Shown here: positions 1 through 8,286 of the stretch, in pieces
Layout: each line of letters starts with the position of its first letter
Numbering within the stretch: position 1 is the stretch's first letter
Assembly: GCA_030583905.1 (NCBI GenBank)
Contig: CP129481.1
Location: 3,998,136 to 4,062,135 of the forward strand
Length of the DNA: 64,000 bases
Reading direction: 5' to 3'
Source: Anaerolineales bacterium
GTDB taxonomy: Bacteria; Chloroflexota; Anaerolineae; Anaerolineales; Villigracilaceae
The notes under the pieces: generated by a model
Databases searched by the model: none
What the model saw: the letters and a program-made list of their open reading frames with translations, nothing else
Told to the model about the DNA's origin: nothing
Translations under genes and position numbers: made by a program

Positions 1-2172
1 GAAGGACCGCGCGCGCAGTTCCGCCTCCGTATAGCCGAGGGTGGAGCACAACATCGGGTTGACCTGCAGCCATTCCCCGTCCAAGCCCACCAGCGCCATG
101 CCGATGGCGGAATATTGGAAGGCGTTCTTGAAGAGTTTTTCGCTGACCTGCAGCGCCTGTTCCGCCCGTTTGCGGTCGCCGATGTCCTTGATCTGCACGA
201 TAAAGTGCAGCGGGGTACCGTGCTCGTCGCGCACGAGCGAGGCGGCGAGCAATGCCCAGATGACGCTGCCATCCTTGTGAAGGTAGCGCTTTTCCAGCGA
301 AAAGGAATTGACCTTGCCTTCCAATAAGTCCTGTACATGCGCGCGGCTGGCTGGCTGGTCGTCGGGATGCGTGATCTCCAGGAAGGTCTTTTCCCGCAGT
401 TCCGCCTCCGTATAGCCGAACAGGGCGATGACCTCATGGTTTGCCTTCAGCCATGTTCCATCCAGGTCCAGCAGTCCCACGCCGATGGCGGAGTGTTCAA
501 AGGCGGTCTTGAAGAGTTGTTCGCTCGCGTACAGCGCCCGTTCCGCCTGCCTGCGCTCGCTGACATCCATCACCGTGACGATCACTTTCGAATAATCGCG
601 CTCATATCCCGGCGCAACCGACCAGTGCAGTTCGATCTCGATCGGTCTGCCGCTCATGGTCACATCCCGCCCTTCCCAGCCGCCGCTGGTGCGTCCCTCG
701 GCAAGCGCGGTGAATACCTCCGGAAGATTCACCGGGTCGTCCTCGCCGGGCGTCTCATCGATGAACTTGATCAGGCGTTCCTTATCGCTCGCATCGTACA
801 TGCGCACCGCCGCCTGGTTGACTTCGCGCAAGCGGATCAGGTCTGCGCAGGCGGGCACGGCTTCAGGATGGGAATGAAGATAGGCGCGCAGATCGGTAAT
901 GCCCTGTCCTTTCAAGGCATCGAGATGCTCTTTTAAAGCGGAAAAATCCTGCTCCATGACGGCGACCGGCAGGTCTTCGAACAGCGCGCGGTAACGTTGT
1001 TCGCTGCGGTTCAGGTCATCTTCCATTTGTTTGCGCGCGGTGATGTCGCGATAGTTGATGACGATCGCCTCAATGTGCGGTTGATCGAGCAGATTGGCGG
1101 CGATGGCTTCCACCCAATGCCACTCTCCGTTCGCGCCCAGCAGGCGGAAAATACCGCTCTGGCTGCCGCCCGGCTGGCGGACGACCTGCTCGAACAGTTC
1201 GCGCGTCCAGCCCATGTCGTCGGGATGCATCAGTTCGAAGATGTTGCGTCCCACGTATTGATCGGGGGGGAACCCCAGCGTAACCTGCGCGGACGGGCTT
1301 TCCCACAGCAAGGTCCCGTCCACCCCCAGCAGGGAGATATTGTCCAATCCGTTCCGGATCAGCGCGCGGAAGCGTTTTTCGCTGTGTTCGAGCGCCTGCC
1401 TTGCGCGCCTTTCCTCGGTCACATCGCGCGCCATGCCGCGCACCACTGCCTGCTGTCCTTCGCCGTGCTTGATGGTATTGTTGAATTCCCAAATGCGGAT
1501 CTCCCCCGCCGCCGTGCGGACGTGCATCCTGCCGTGCGCATGACCCTGCGTGCGGATGCGCTCCAGATACTCGTCAAAGCGGTTGAGGCTTTCCTCCGCC
1601 AGCGCGTCGCGCAGGTTCATCGTCAGCAGGGCTTCGCGCGGATAGCCCGACAATTTTATTGCGGCATCGTTGACCGATAATAAATTCCCGTCCAGGTCGT
1701 GCGTGCAGATCAGGTCCTGGCTGTTTTCCACCAGGTCGCGGTAGCGGGCTTCGCTCTCCACCAGGGCGCGTTCCGCCTGCTTTCGCTCGGTAATATCCTG
1801 CGCGCTGACCAATGCGCACGCCCTGCCCTTGAATTCGAGCGTGTGGGAGACGATCTCCACATCGATGATGGCGCCGTTTCGGAGTTGGTGCCGCCATTCC
1901 ATCGAGAACTGCCAGGCGGGACGCCGCTCTTTAATATGCGCCAGCAGCTTCGGAACATCCTCGGCGGGGCGGATATCCTTCAGCGTCAGCCGCAGGAACT
2001 CCTCGCGCGCGTAGCCGTATTTTTGGACAGCCGCGTCGTTCACCTCCAGGAATGCCAGCGTTTCCAGGTCATAGATCAACATCGGCAGGGGATGGTTCTC
2101 GAACAGCAGCCGGAAGGTTGCCTCGTCCAACGGTTGCTCTGCGCGGGTCGTCTTATTTTTTTTACCAGCCAT
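1..2172 (-). CDS. Multi-PAS sensor protein (3' end beyond window)
   Basis: The reading frame is open from an ATG at 2172 to the left edge, giving 724 residues with no stop. It holds about six tandem PAS/PAC units of roughly 125 residues, with joints marked by DITERK-like motifs (near residues 130, 258, 385, 520 and 645). No transmembrane segment is visible, so it is probably cytosolic. The start follows an AGGAAAG ribosome-binding site. The missing C-terminus most likely carries a kinase or GGDEF output domain; that is inference. The last two PAS units are very similar and share an identical 25-base stretch (14-38 and 395-419), which suggests recent duplication. The hybrid kinase gene upstream on the same strand may be functionally linked, but a 356-base repeat-bearing gap separates them. 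Confidence 0.88.
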   Translation of the reverse strand, partial: MAGKKNKTTRAEQPLDEATFRLLFENHPLPMLIYDLETLAFLEVNDAAVQKYGYAREEFLRLTLKDIRPAEDVPKLLAHIKERRPAWQFSMEWRHQLRNGAIIDVEIVSHTLEFKGRACALVSAQDITERKQAERALVESEARYRDLVENSQDLICTHDLDGNLLSVNDAAIKLSGYPREALLTMNLRDALAEESLNRFDEYLERIRTQGHAHGRMHVRTAAGEIRIWEFNNTIKHGEGQQAVVRGMARDVTEERRARQALEHSEKRFRALIRNGLDNISLLGVDGTLLWESPSAQVTLGFPPDQYVGRNIFELMHPDDMGWTRELFEQVVRQPGGSQSGIFRLLGANGEWHWVEAIAANLLDQPHIEAIVINYRDITARKQMEDDLNRSEQRYRALFEDLPVAVMEQDFSALKEHLDALKGQGITDLRAYLHSHPEAVPACADLIRLREVNQAAVRMYDASDKERLIKFIDETPGEDDPVNLPEVFTALAEGRTSGGWEGRDVTMSGRPIEIELHWSVAPGYERDYSKVIVTVMDVSERRQAERALYASEQLFKTAFEHSAIGVGLLDLDGTWLKANHEVIALFGYTEAELREKTFLEITHPDDQPASRAHVQDLLEGKVNSFSLEKRYLHKDGSVIWALLAASLVRDEHGTPLHFIVQIKDIGDRKRAEQALQVSEKLFKNAFQYSAIGMALVGLDGEWLQVNPMLCSTLGYTEAELRARSF

Positions 2173-2528
2173 TGCGCTTTCCTTTATTCACACTTAAAAG
2201 GCGGTTTTTGCCTTGTTCTGATGGTATTTTCACATAAAAGCGCCCCCTGCTATATGGGGTGATTCCCTACCTTGGGCGTTGTATTGCAAAACTGTCATTA
2301 AGAAGTTGTTTACGCCCTCCCGCCGTGAAGCCTCCCATGTCGTTGCGAGGAGGGCGCTCTCCCCGACGAAGCAATCTCCTCAAACCTGTATTCTGCCTGA
2401 TGGAACAGGAGATTGCTTCACCGCCAGAGAGCAAAAGCGGCGGTTCGCAACGACATATGAAGCTGAATGACCAGTATTCTCAATGTCGGATATGGGGGAG
2501 GTGCCCCGCAGGGGCGGTGGGGGCAACA
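2173..2528. repeat. Intergenic region with dispersed palindromic repeat (GAAGCAATCTCCT family)
   Basis: No gene is seen here. Positions 2337-2348 and 2445-2456 are a perfect 12-base inverted repeat (ATGTCGTTGCGA). Inside it, 2368-2380 and 2407-2419 form a perfect 13-base inverted repeat (GAAGCAATCTCCT). The same words recur near 17278-17310 and 52758-52801, with a shorter relative at 57356-57390, so this is a dispersed repeat family. A second G/C-rich palindrome (GGTGCCCCGCAGGGGC) lies near 2500. No promoter could be assigned. Confidence 0.75.
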
Positions 2529-4364
2529 TCACTTGCTCAGCAACTGCCCCACCAGCGCCGACAGGTTCTTCATGCTGGCGGGCTTGGCAAGGTAGGCATC
2601 CGCGCCGGCTTCCAGACAACGTTCGCGGTCGCCGGGCATGGCTAAGGCAGTGAAGGCGATCATGGGCGTGGAGGCAAATTCCGGCTTGTTACGCAGCGCG
2701 CGGATCACATCCAGCCCGTTCATGCCGGGCATCTGCACATCCATCACGATCACATGCGGGTGATGCCCCTCCGCCTGCGCGATGGCTTCGACCCCGTCCT
2801 GTGCGAGCACCACGCGGTAGCCGGCATGCGTCAAATAATCCGCCGTGACCATGCGGTTGTACTCGTTATCCTCCACCAGCAGGATCGTGACCGTACCCGG
2901 GGCGGGCGGCGTGGAGCCGAAGACCGCATCGGACCCAGCCGGGGCGGATTCGCCCTCCTGCGCCGTCATCTCCGCCGCCAACGGCAGGATGAAATAGAAG
3001 GTACTGCCCTGCCCGGGCACGCTTTCCACACCCACACTGCCTTCGTGCATCTCCGCCAACTGGCGCACGAGCGCCAACCCCAGCCCGGTTCCGCCGTGTC
3101 GTTTCGAGTGCGGACCGTCCAATTGCGAGAAGGGCTTGAACAAAAGCGGCAGTTTTTCCGGCGGGATGCCGACGCCCGTATCGCGCACCGCAAAGCGCAC
3201 GGCGTGCTCGTTCTCGCGCGTTACTTCCAATGCCACCGCGCCGCCCCCCGGCGTGAACTTGACCGCATTGGAAAGCAGGTTCACCAGCATTTGTTTGAGC
3301 CGCCGCCCGTCGGCATGCAGCACCGGCAGGTCGGCGGGGATGGATGCGCTCAGGCTCAGGTCTTTCTTGCGGGCGGTCTCCTGCATCATGCGCAGCGCCG
3401 ATTGACAGACGCTGTTGAGCGGGACGGCATCGTAGTACAGTTCGAACTTGCCCGCTTCGATCTTGGCAAGGTCGAGAATATCGTTGATCAGGGTCAGCAG
3501 GTGGTTTCCGCTCTCTTCGATCATCCCCAGCGGGCGTTCCTGCGCGGGCGTCAAGCGACCGTACACGCCCTCGCGCATCGATTCGCTCAGGCTGATGACG
3601 GCGTTCAGCGGTGTTCTTAATTCATGGCTCATGCCCGCCAGGAATTCATCCTTGAGTCTGGAGGCGCTTTCGAGCGCGAGATTGACTTCATGCAGTTCGC
3701 CGGTGCGCTCCCGCACGCGTTCTTCGAGCAGATCGTTCGCCGTCTGCAGCGCCTGTTCCGCCTGCTTCCGTTCGGAAATATCGCGGTTGACCGCCACCAG
3801 GGCGATGACATACCCGTCCTCGCCGCGCACCAGCGCGACCGAACTGATGACCGGAAAACGCGCCCCGTCCTTGCGAGCCTGCGTCACTTCCGACTGCCAG
3901 TGCCCGTCTTCGAACAGTCTTTTCAGCGCGTTGCCTTCGTCCTCCCCATCCACATATTCCGTGCGGGTGAATATCTCCAGCCGCTTTCCGAGCACTTCTT
4001 CGGCGCTCCAGCCGTAGATGCGATGCGCCGCCTCGTTCCAAAAGGTGACCCTGCCCTCCAGGTCGGTGGCGATCAATGCGTCGGATACGTCATGGATCAG
4101 GCTCGCCTGGTAGGCGATCTGTTGTTCGGATTCGTGCAGGGAATTGAGATAACCGGAGATGATGGAGTAGATCAGCGCGGCGCTGAGCAACACAAAAAAA
4201 CCGCCCTTGATGGATTGCCACACGTTATACGCCGCCGGTGTGGGCAGGAAGATATTCAATGCCCGGTCGGACAGCAGGATCCATAACACGCCAAAAATGG
4301 CATAGATTGCCGCTGCGCGCGCGGGCAGCGCCCGTTTTTGCGCCTTGATCTTATTGAATGCCAT
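2529..4364 (-). CDS. Hybrid sensor histidine kinase (2 TM, PAS, HisKA, HATPase, receiver)
   Basis: This 611-residue membrane kinase probably autophosphorylates and passes phosphate to its own receiver domain. In order it shows two N-terminal membrane segments (about 17-40 and 54-75), a PAS/PAC domain (about 87-200) and a short coiled coil. HisKA follows with SHELRTPL (His247), then an ATPase domain with the N-box at NLLSNAVKF (362-370), DTGVGI (395-400) and GGTGLGL (424-430). The receiver starts near 492, with phosphoacceptor Asp542 and the switch lysine in AKPAS. Only about ten residues separate the membrane hairpin from the PAS domain, so sensing is probably cytosolic or within the membrane. 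The ligand is unknown. No response regulator gene is adjacent; its partner may be the multi-PAS protein downstream. Confidence 0.93.
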   Translation of the reverse strand: MAFNKIKAQKRALPARAAAIYAIFGVLWILLSDRALNIFLPTPAAYNVWQSIKGGFFVLLSAALIYSIISGYLNSLHESEQQIAYQASLIHDVSDALIATDLEGRVTFWNEAAHRIYGWSAEEVLGKRLEIFTRTEYVDGEDEGNALKRLFEDGHWQSEVTQARKDGARFPVISSVALVRGEDGYVIALVAVNRDISERKQAEQALQTANDLLEERVRERTGELHEVNLALESASRLKDEFLAGMSHELRTPLNAVISLSESMREGVYGRLTPAQERPLGMIEESGNHLLTLINDILDLAKIEAGKFELYYDAVPLNSVCQSALRMMQETARKKDLSLSASIPADLPVLHADGRRLKQMLVNLLSNAVKFTPGGGAVALEVTRENEHAVRFAVRDTGVGIPPEKLPLLFKPFSQLDGPHSKRHGGTGLGLALVRQLAEMHEGSVGVESVPGQGSTFYFILPLAAEMTAQEGESAPAGSDAVFGSTPPAPGTVTILLVEDNEYNRMVTADYLTHAGYRVVLAQDGVEAIAQAEGHHPHVIVMDVQMPGMNGLDVIRALRNKPEFASTPMIAFTALAMPGDRERCLEAGADAYLAKPASMKNLSALVGQLLSK

Positions 4365-5035
4365 GATAGTTCAATAGTCTTTATTCTAAAATGTATGCGG
4401 GTCTCTTAAGACCCGCCCCCTGCGGCATCAGCGGATCGGTTCCAACTACGATAAATATACCACTTAACTCCGAATTACAATCGTTCTTAGAGGGAGATGC
4501 GGCGCGGGTTGGTCCGATGACGGGCATTGCCACAGCGATATGGTAGCACCTTTTATTGGTTTCCCAACTTACAACTCAATAACATTCCATCGTTTGCAAA
4601 ATATGCCTCCCTGTCCCCCACCGCCCCAAGCAAGTGACAGTCACCTTAAAGGTGACTGTCACTTGTATAACTCCGCGCGTTCTGCGCCATCTGCAGATAA
4701 AGAACTTAATCCGCAGATGGCGCAGATTTGGCAGATTAAGGCATGAACAAAAGAAAATTCCGCGCCGATCGTTCCTCCGCGTTCACTTGTGTTAAAAAAC
4801 AAACAGCCCCCCGCGAAGGGGGACTGTTTGTACGTATGTGGAGCAATAAAGCTGACAGTTAAAAATGTTCCAGACAGGGTGAGGGGGGCACCCTGTCTGG
4901 AACTTCTATATTTTACATGAAACCAATAAAAACGCAAGACCAAAATCAATAGAGTTTCATTAACAGATTTGAAAAGTCCCGCCGCGCAGGGCGTAAAAAG
5001 CGGCGCGCGCCAGCGCATGACACCCGCCCGAAAGA
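4365..5035. repeat. Repeat-rich intergenic region with at least four palindromes
   Basis: No credible gene is seen in these 671 bases. Four inverted repeats are visible. 4631-4664 is a perfect 34-base palindrome with half-site CAAGTGACAGTCACCTT. TCTGCGCCATCTGC near 4681-4694 pairs with GCAGATGGCGCAGA near 4713-4726. AAACAGCCCCC near 4801 pairs with a matching arm ending near 4829; read leftwards it is followed by a T-rich tract and could terminate minus-strand transcription. GTTCCAGACAGGGTG near 4868 pairs with CACCCTGTCTGGAAC ending near 4904. A weaker hairpin (GCGGGTCT/AGACCCGC) lies near 4396-4415. These look like REP- or MITE-type intergenic elements rather than regulators of one gene. 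Confidence 0.7.
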
Positions 5036-5914
5036 ATGATAAGATGGAAAACATTCATGCGGAACCTGTGGCGGTCCCTGTACCCGAAACTCGAGCAATT
5101 AAGCACAACGGGGGTCTATGCCATTGCCTTCCTGCTGATCGTCCTGATCGGCTGGCTCGATTATTCCGCCGGTTCCGAGATCGCTTTTTCCTTCCTCTAC
5201 CTGCTCCCGATCTCATTCGTCACCTGGTATGCCAGCCTGCGCGGCGGCTATTTCGTCATTGCCGCAAGCCTTGCCGTCTGGCTGGTCACCACCCGGCTGA
5301 CGGGCGAATACTACCACAGCGAATGGACCCGCTACTTCGACCTCGGTTCGCGGCTGGCGGTCAATCTCCTGATCGCCTTTTTATTGAACGAACTGAAGCT
5401 CGCCCTGCAGTTGGAACGCGAGATGTCGCGCCGCGACCCGCTGACGGGCATCTTCAACAGCCGCGAGTTCCGCGCACAATTGGGGCAGGAATTACAGCGC
5501 GCCGACCGGCTCTCCTACCCCATCAGCCTGATGTATATCGACCTCGACAACTTCAAACAGGTCAACGACACGCACGGTCACAGCGCCGGGGACGAGCAAT
5601 TGAAACGCATCGCGCAGGTCATCGGCGGCATCATCCGCAAGACCGACCTGTTCGCGCGGCTGGGCGGCGACGAGTTCGCGCTGTTCCTGCCCAATGTCGA
5701 CCGCGTCAACGTGAAATGCGTGGTCAAAAAAGTGGAGGAAGCCGTCTCGCGCGAAATGAACGCGCTCGCTTCGCCGGTCACCCTCAGCATCGGCGTGGTC
5801 ACATTCCACTCCCCGCCCCTGTCTGTGGACGACCTTTTGAACAAAGCCGACGCGCTGATGTACCAGGCAAAGACGGCGGGCAAACAACACGCCATGTACT
5901 TCGTGGTCGAATGA
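5036..5914 (+). CDS. Membrane-anchored diguanylate cyclase (GGDEF)
   Basis: It makes cyclic di-GMP from two GTP. The N-terminal 115 residues contain about three to four hydrophobic segments, resembling a compact membrane sensor. The GGDEF domain follows (about 130-290) with DPLTGIFN, DLDNFKQVND and an intact GGDEF motif (210-214). An RxxD product-inhibition site (RKTD, 201-204) lies exactly five residues before it, so an active, feedback-inhibited enzyme is expected. The start is uncertain: ATG at 5036 or in-frame ATG at 5057, neither with a strong ribosome-binding site. A strong terminator follows. A c-di-GMP riboswitch elsewhere in the window (41493-41591) is a possible target of its product. 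Confidence 0.93.
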   Translation: MIRWKTFMRNLWRSLYPKLEQLSTTGVYAIAFLLIVLIGWLDYSAGSEIAFSFLYLLPISFVTWYASLRGGYFVIAASLAVWLVTTRLTGEYYHSEWTRYFDLGSRLAVNLLIAFLLNELKLALQLEREMSRRDPLTGIFNSREFRAQLGQELQRADRLSYPISLMYIDLDNFKQVNDTHGHSAGDEQLKRIAQVIGGIIRKTDLFARLGGDEFALFLPNVDRVNVKCVVKKVEEAVSREMNALASPVTLSIGVVTFHSPPLSVDDLLNKADALMYQAKTAGKQHAMYFVVE

Positions 5915-5919
5915 CATGC

Positions 5920-5952
5920 AAAGACCGCCGCTCAAAAAGCGGCGGTCTTTAC
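5920..5952 (+). terminator. Rho-independent terminator after the diguanylate cyclase gene
   Basis: A 13-base stem (AAAGACCGCCGCT / AGCGGCGGTCTTT) closes a 5-base loop just after the GGDEF stop codon. Confidence 0.85.
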
Positions 5953-6074
5953 AAAGCAGGGGCATACCGGTAAACAGGTCAACTTTAAACTCACTTGGGG
6001 ACAGCCCTCTCAGGCTGCCCCCTCATAAGTCCCAGGGCGCTTTCCCCTAAGGAGAGACGCCCCGGCCGCAATAT

Positions 6075-6719
6075 CTAGGGGATCAAGCCAAGTTCTTTGG
6101 CGCGCGAGATGGCGGCGGCTTTCGTCCGCACGCCGAGGCGTTCGTAGGTTTCCGAGAGCAGGTTGCGCACGGTGGAAGGCGCAATGCCCAACTGTTGGGC
6201 GGCATGCTCGGTCGAAAGGTCCGGGTAGGCGGCGCAAAAGGTCAGCACCACCAGTTGTCGGTTGGTGAGAACCGGCTTGCCTTCCGCGTCCGTTTCCAGC
6301 CCCTCGAAGTACCGTCCGCCCGAGGAAACGCTCTTGAGAATGGCGGGCAGCCTGCGGATGGCGTCGCCGTTGCCCTTCAAAATGTAGCCGCTCACGCCCG
6401 CCTGCGCCAATGCCTTCACCAGCGCGGGCTGTTCGAGCATCGAGATGACCAGGATATTCAACTGCGGGTTGTTCTTCAGGATGTAGGGGACGTAATGGAG
6501 GATCGGGATCGGGTTCCTGTCCATCGCCGAGGTGGGCACGTTCACATCCATGATGAGCACGTCCAGCTCGCGCGTTTTCTCCAACAGGTCGTTCAGTTCC
6601 TCGCCGTTTTGCGCCACGCCCACCAGTTGAATTCCGCTGGCTTCGGTCAGGCGCATGTGATAGCCGTCGATGATCCCCTGGTGATCTTCCACAACGGCAA
6701 CCTTGATCGGAGACGGCAT
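6075..6719 (-). CDS. NarL/LuxR-type response regulator
   Basis: This 214-residue regulator has an N-terminal receiver (2-125; acidic pair E11-D12, phosphoacceptor Asp58 in LIMDVNVP, lysine in ILKGN) and a C-terminal LuxR-type helix-turn-helix (about 150-210, with LGIAPSTVRNLLSETYERLGV). It should bind DNA when phosphorylated. The kinase gene upstream on the same strand ends 70 bases before this start, so the two form a two-component pair and probably share a transcript. The receiver has a longer than usual insertion after the phosphoacceptor (TSAMDRNPIPILHY), which is uncommon for the family. Confidence 0.92.
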   Translation of the reverse strand: MPSPIKVAVVEDHQGIIDGYHMRLTEASGIQLVGVAQNGEELNDLLEKTRELDVLIMDVNVPTSAMDRNPIPILHYVPYILKNNPQLNILVISMLEQPALVKALAQAGVSGYILKGNGDAIRRLPAILKSVSSGGRYFEGLETDAEGKPVLTNRQLVVLTFCAAYPDLSTEHAAQQLGIAPSTVRNLLSETYERLGVRTKAAAISRAKELGLIP

Positions 6720-6789
6720 ACAGCAAAAACCTTTCGCGCTCCTAGTATATGGTCAAACATCCCCCCTGACGGGCAGGCAGTACATTTGC

Positions 6790-7902
6790 CTATATACTGG
6801 AATCGGGCGGCGGGGTTTCCTCGAACGGCGCGCGCACGGTGATGGTGAATCCGCCCGGCGAGGACTGGGTCTCCACCGTGCCGCCCAGCAGCTGGAAGCG
6901 TTCCTTCATCCCAAGCATGCCGATTCCCCCCGCGCCCGAACCTGCCGCTTCGCCCCTGCCGTTATCCCCCACCGACATTTCGATCCAGCCATCCTCGTGC
7001 GCAAGGCGCACATGCACCTCGGTCGCCTCGGCATGTTTCATCACATTGGTCAGCGCCTCCTGCAAAAAACGGAACAGGCTGATGGAGGTCTCCTCGTTCA
7101 CATACGGCAGCACCGCGCCCTCGTAGAAAATGTCGATCGGCTTGTCGCGCTGGAACTCGTTGCAATATTCCTGCATGGCAAGGTTGATGTCGCCCACATC
7201 CAGCAGGGCGGGGCGCATTTTGTGCGAGAGCGCGCGGATGGTGCCCAGCGTTATATCGATCTGCGCGAGCATACCGCTCAAGCGCTGGCGCATCCCCGCC
7301 GCATTCCGCGCGGTCTTGCCGCGCGCGGGCGTATCGGGCGGCAGGTCTGCCAGCAGCGCTTCCACCGTATAGCGCAGGTTGACCAGCAACTGCCCTGCAT
7401 GGTCGTGCAGTTCGCGCGCCACAAAGCGCCGCTCGGCTTCCTGCAAACGCAGGGTCGCGCGCGTCAGTTCCTGCATCTTCGCCGAGGTTTCGATCAGTTC
7501 GTCCTTTTGTCTTTTCAGGCTGTTGAGCATCGCCTGCGTGGAAGAGATCAACAGGTCGATCTCATCGGTAAAGAAAGGTTCGCCGCCGCGCACGCCGGAA
7601 AGGTCGATCTCCTGCGTGTCCGTCCGCCCCTGCGCCGGGGAGGACGCCCGACCGGCGGAGATTTCACGCGCATAGCGGTAGAACGAGATGAAAATGACGA
7701 AGTATGGGATCACAAAGATGGCGCGCGCCAGCGTCAGCAGGCTGGCGTCGATGTGCGGAATGATCTGCGCCCATTCCAGCAAAATAAAGACCACCGCCAT
7801 GTACAACGGCGTGACCACCAGAAAAAAGACCAGCCAGACCACCAGCCGTGAAAGGGCTGTGCGTTTTCCTGCCGGCGGTTTGGGAGGCTGTGAGTGTGTC
7901 AC
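6790..7902 (-). CDS. NarL-type sensor histidine kinase (HisKA_3 family)
   Basis: This membrane kinase probably phosphorylates the adjacent NarL-type regulator. Two membrane segments lie near the N-terminus, followed by a linker and coiled coil. The HisKA_3 dimerisation box is AERRFVARELHDHAGQLL, with the phosphorylatable His in ELHDH. The HATPase domain shows LQEALTNVMKHAEA and DNGRG. An upstream ATG at 8028 would add 42 residues, but those are encoded by a dispersed repeat and do not look like protein. I prefer the GTG at 7902, which has a perfect TATAAT box (7915-7910) seven bases upstream and no Shine-Dalgarno site, as expected for a leaderless mRNA. The start is therefore moderately sure and the function is clear. 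Confidence 0.88.
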   Translation of the reverse strand: MTHSQPPKPPAGKRTALSRLVVWLVFFLVVTPLYMAVVFILLEWAQIIPHIDASLLTLARAIFVIPYFVIFISFYRYAREISAGRASSPAQGRTDTQEIDLSGVRGGEPFFTDEIDLLISSTQAMLNSLKRQKDELIETSAKMQELTRATLRLQEAERRFVARELHDHAGQLLVNLRYTVEALLADLPPDTPARGKTARNAAGMRQRLSGMLAQIDITLGTIRALSHKMRPALLDVGDINLAMQEYCNEFQRDKPIDIFYEGAVLPYVNEETSISLFRFLQEALTNVMKHAEATEVHVRLAHEDGWIEMSVGDNGRGEAAGSGAGGIGMLGMKERFQLLGGTVETQSSPGGFTITVRAPFEETPPPDSSI

Positions 7903-8286
7903 TTTGGAAATTATAGTAGATGATTTCGGTAAAAAGATGATGTCACCCTGAGCCGAAGCCCTGAGTGGAGCGAAAGGGCAGGCGAAGGGTCTCCGCGCCT
8001 TGAGCAGGATAAAAACTGACTTTTGCAAGAAGTTTTAATGAAAGAAACCGCCCCCCAGGGCGGATAATACTCATAGGACAGCCGTTTCCGACTGTCCACG
8101 CTCATGATTCCGAGGCGGCTCCCCTCAAGCTCCGGCACGCTCGGCAGCAATGGTACGCCCGTGGTACCCCTTAATAGCCTCCTATGATTATCCACTTCAT
8201 CCCGAAAATGTCAAAATTTTTTTTGACATTTTCCTGTAAAATAACTGCAAACGGACTCAAAAAAAATTTGGACTGGAGGAATGGAC
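7903..8286. other. Intergenic region: dispersed repeat, possible structured RNA, palindromic -35 region
   Basis: Three elements are visible. 7941-7999 holds a CACCCTGAG...GCGAAGGGTCT repeat of the type often scattered in environmental genomes. 8040-8193 holds a possible minus-strand structured RNA (separate entry). 8204-8216 and 8221-8233 form a perfect 13-base inverted repeat (GAAAATGTCAAAA) with a 4-base loop. It places a TTGACA word on each strand and could be an operator for the XRE-type regulator downstream. Confidence 0.6.
8040..8193 (-). ncRNA. Candidate structured RNA with terminator, class unidentified
   Basis: Read leftwards, GGATAATCATAGGA (8193-8180) can pair with TCCTATGAGTATTATCC (8078-8062), leaving a 3-base bulge. 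This encloses about 100 bases with three further hairpins: GGUAC/GUACC near 8166-8148, CCGAG/CUCGG near 8142-8108, and GGACAGUC/GGCUGUCC near 8097-8076. It is followed at once by a terminator-like hairpin CCGCCC/GGGCGG (8063-8048) and a T-rich stretch. This is a riboswitch-like layout, but I recognise no known class. TTGACA (8214-8209), a 16-base spacer and GATAAT (8192-8187) would be a good promoter. A start near 8180, however, would leave the outer stem mostly untranscribed, so the outer arms may instead be inverted repeats of an element. Confidence 0.4.

Noticed and set aside
337..936. Long plus-strand frames across 41-2262
   Set aside because: They are antisense to a continuous multi-PAS coding frame with clear PAS motifs.
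4659..5054. A 131-codon minus-strand frame between the hybrid kinase and cyclase genes
   Set aside because: It is made of several palindromic repeats, has no ribosome-binding site and no recognisable domain.
7903..8028. N-terminal extension of the NarL-type kinase
   Set aside because: The added residues come from a dispersed CACCCTGAG...GAAGGGTCT repeat. A -10 box next to the GTG at 7902 gives a better start.
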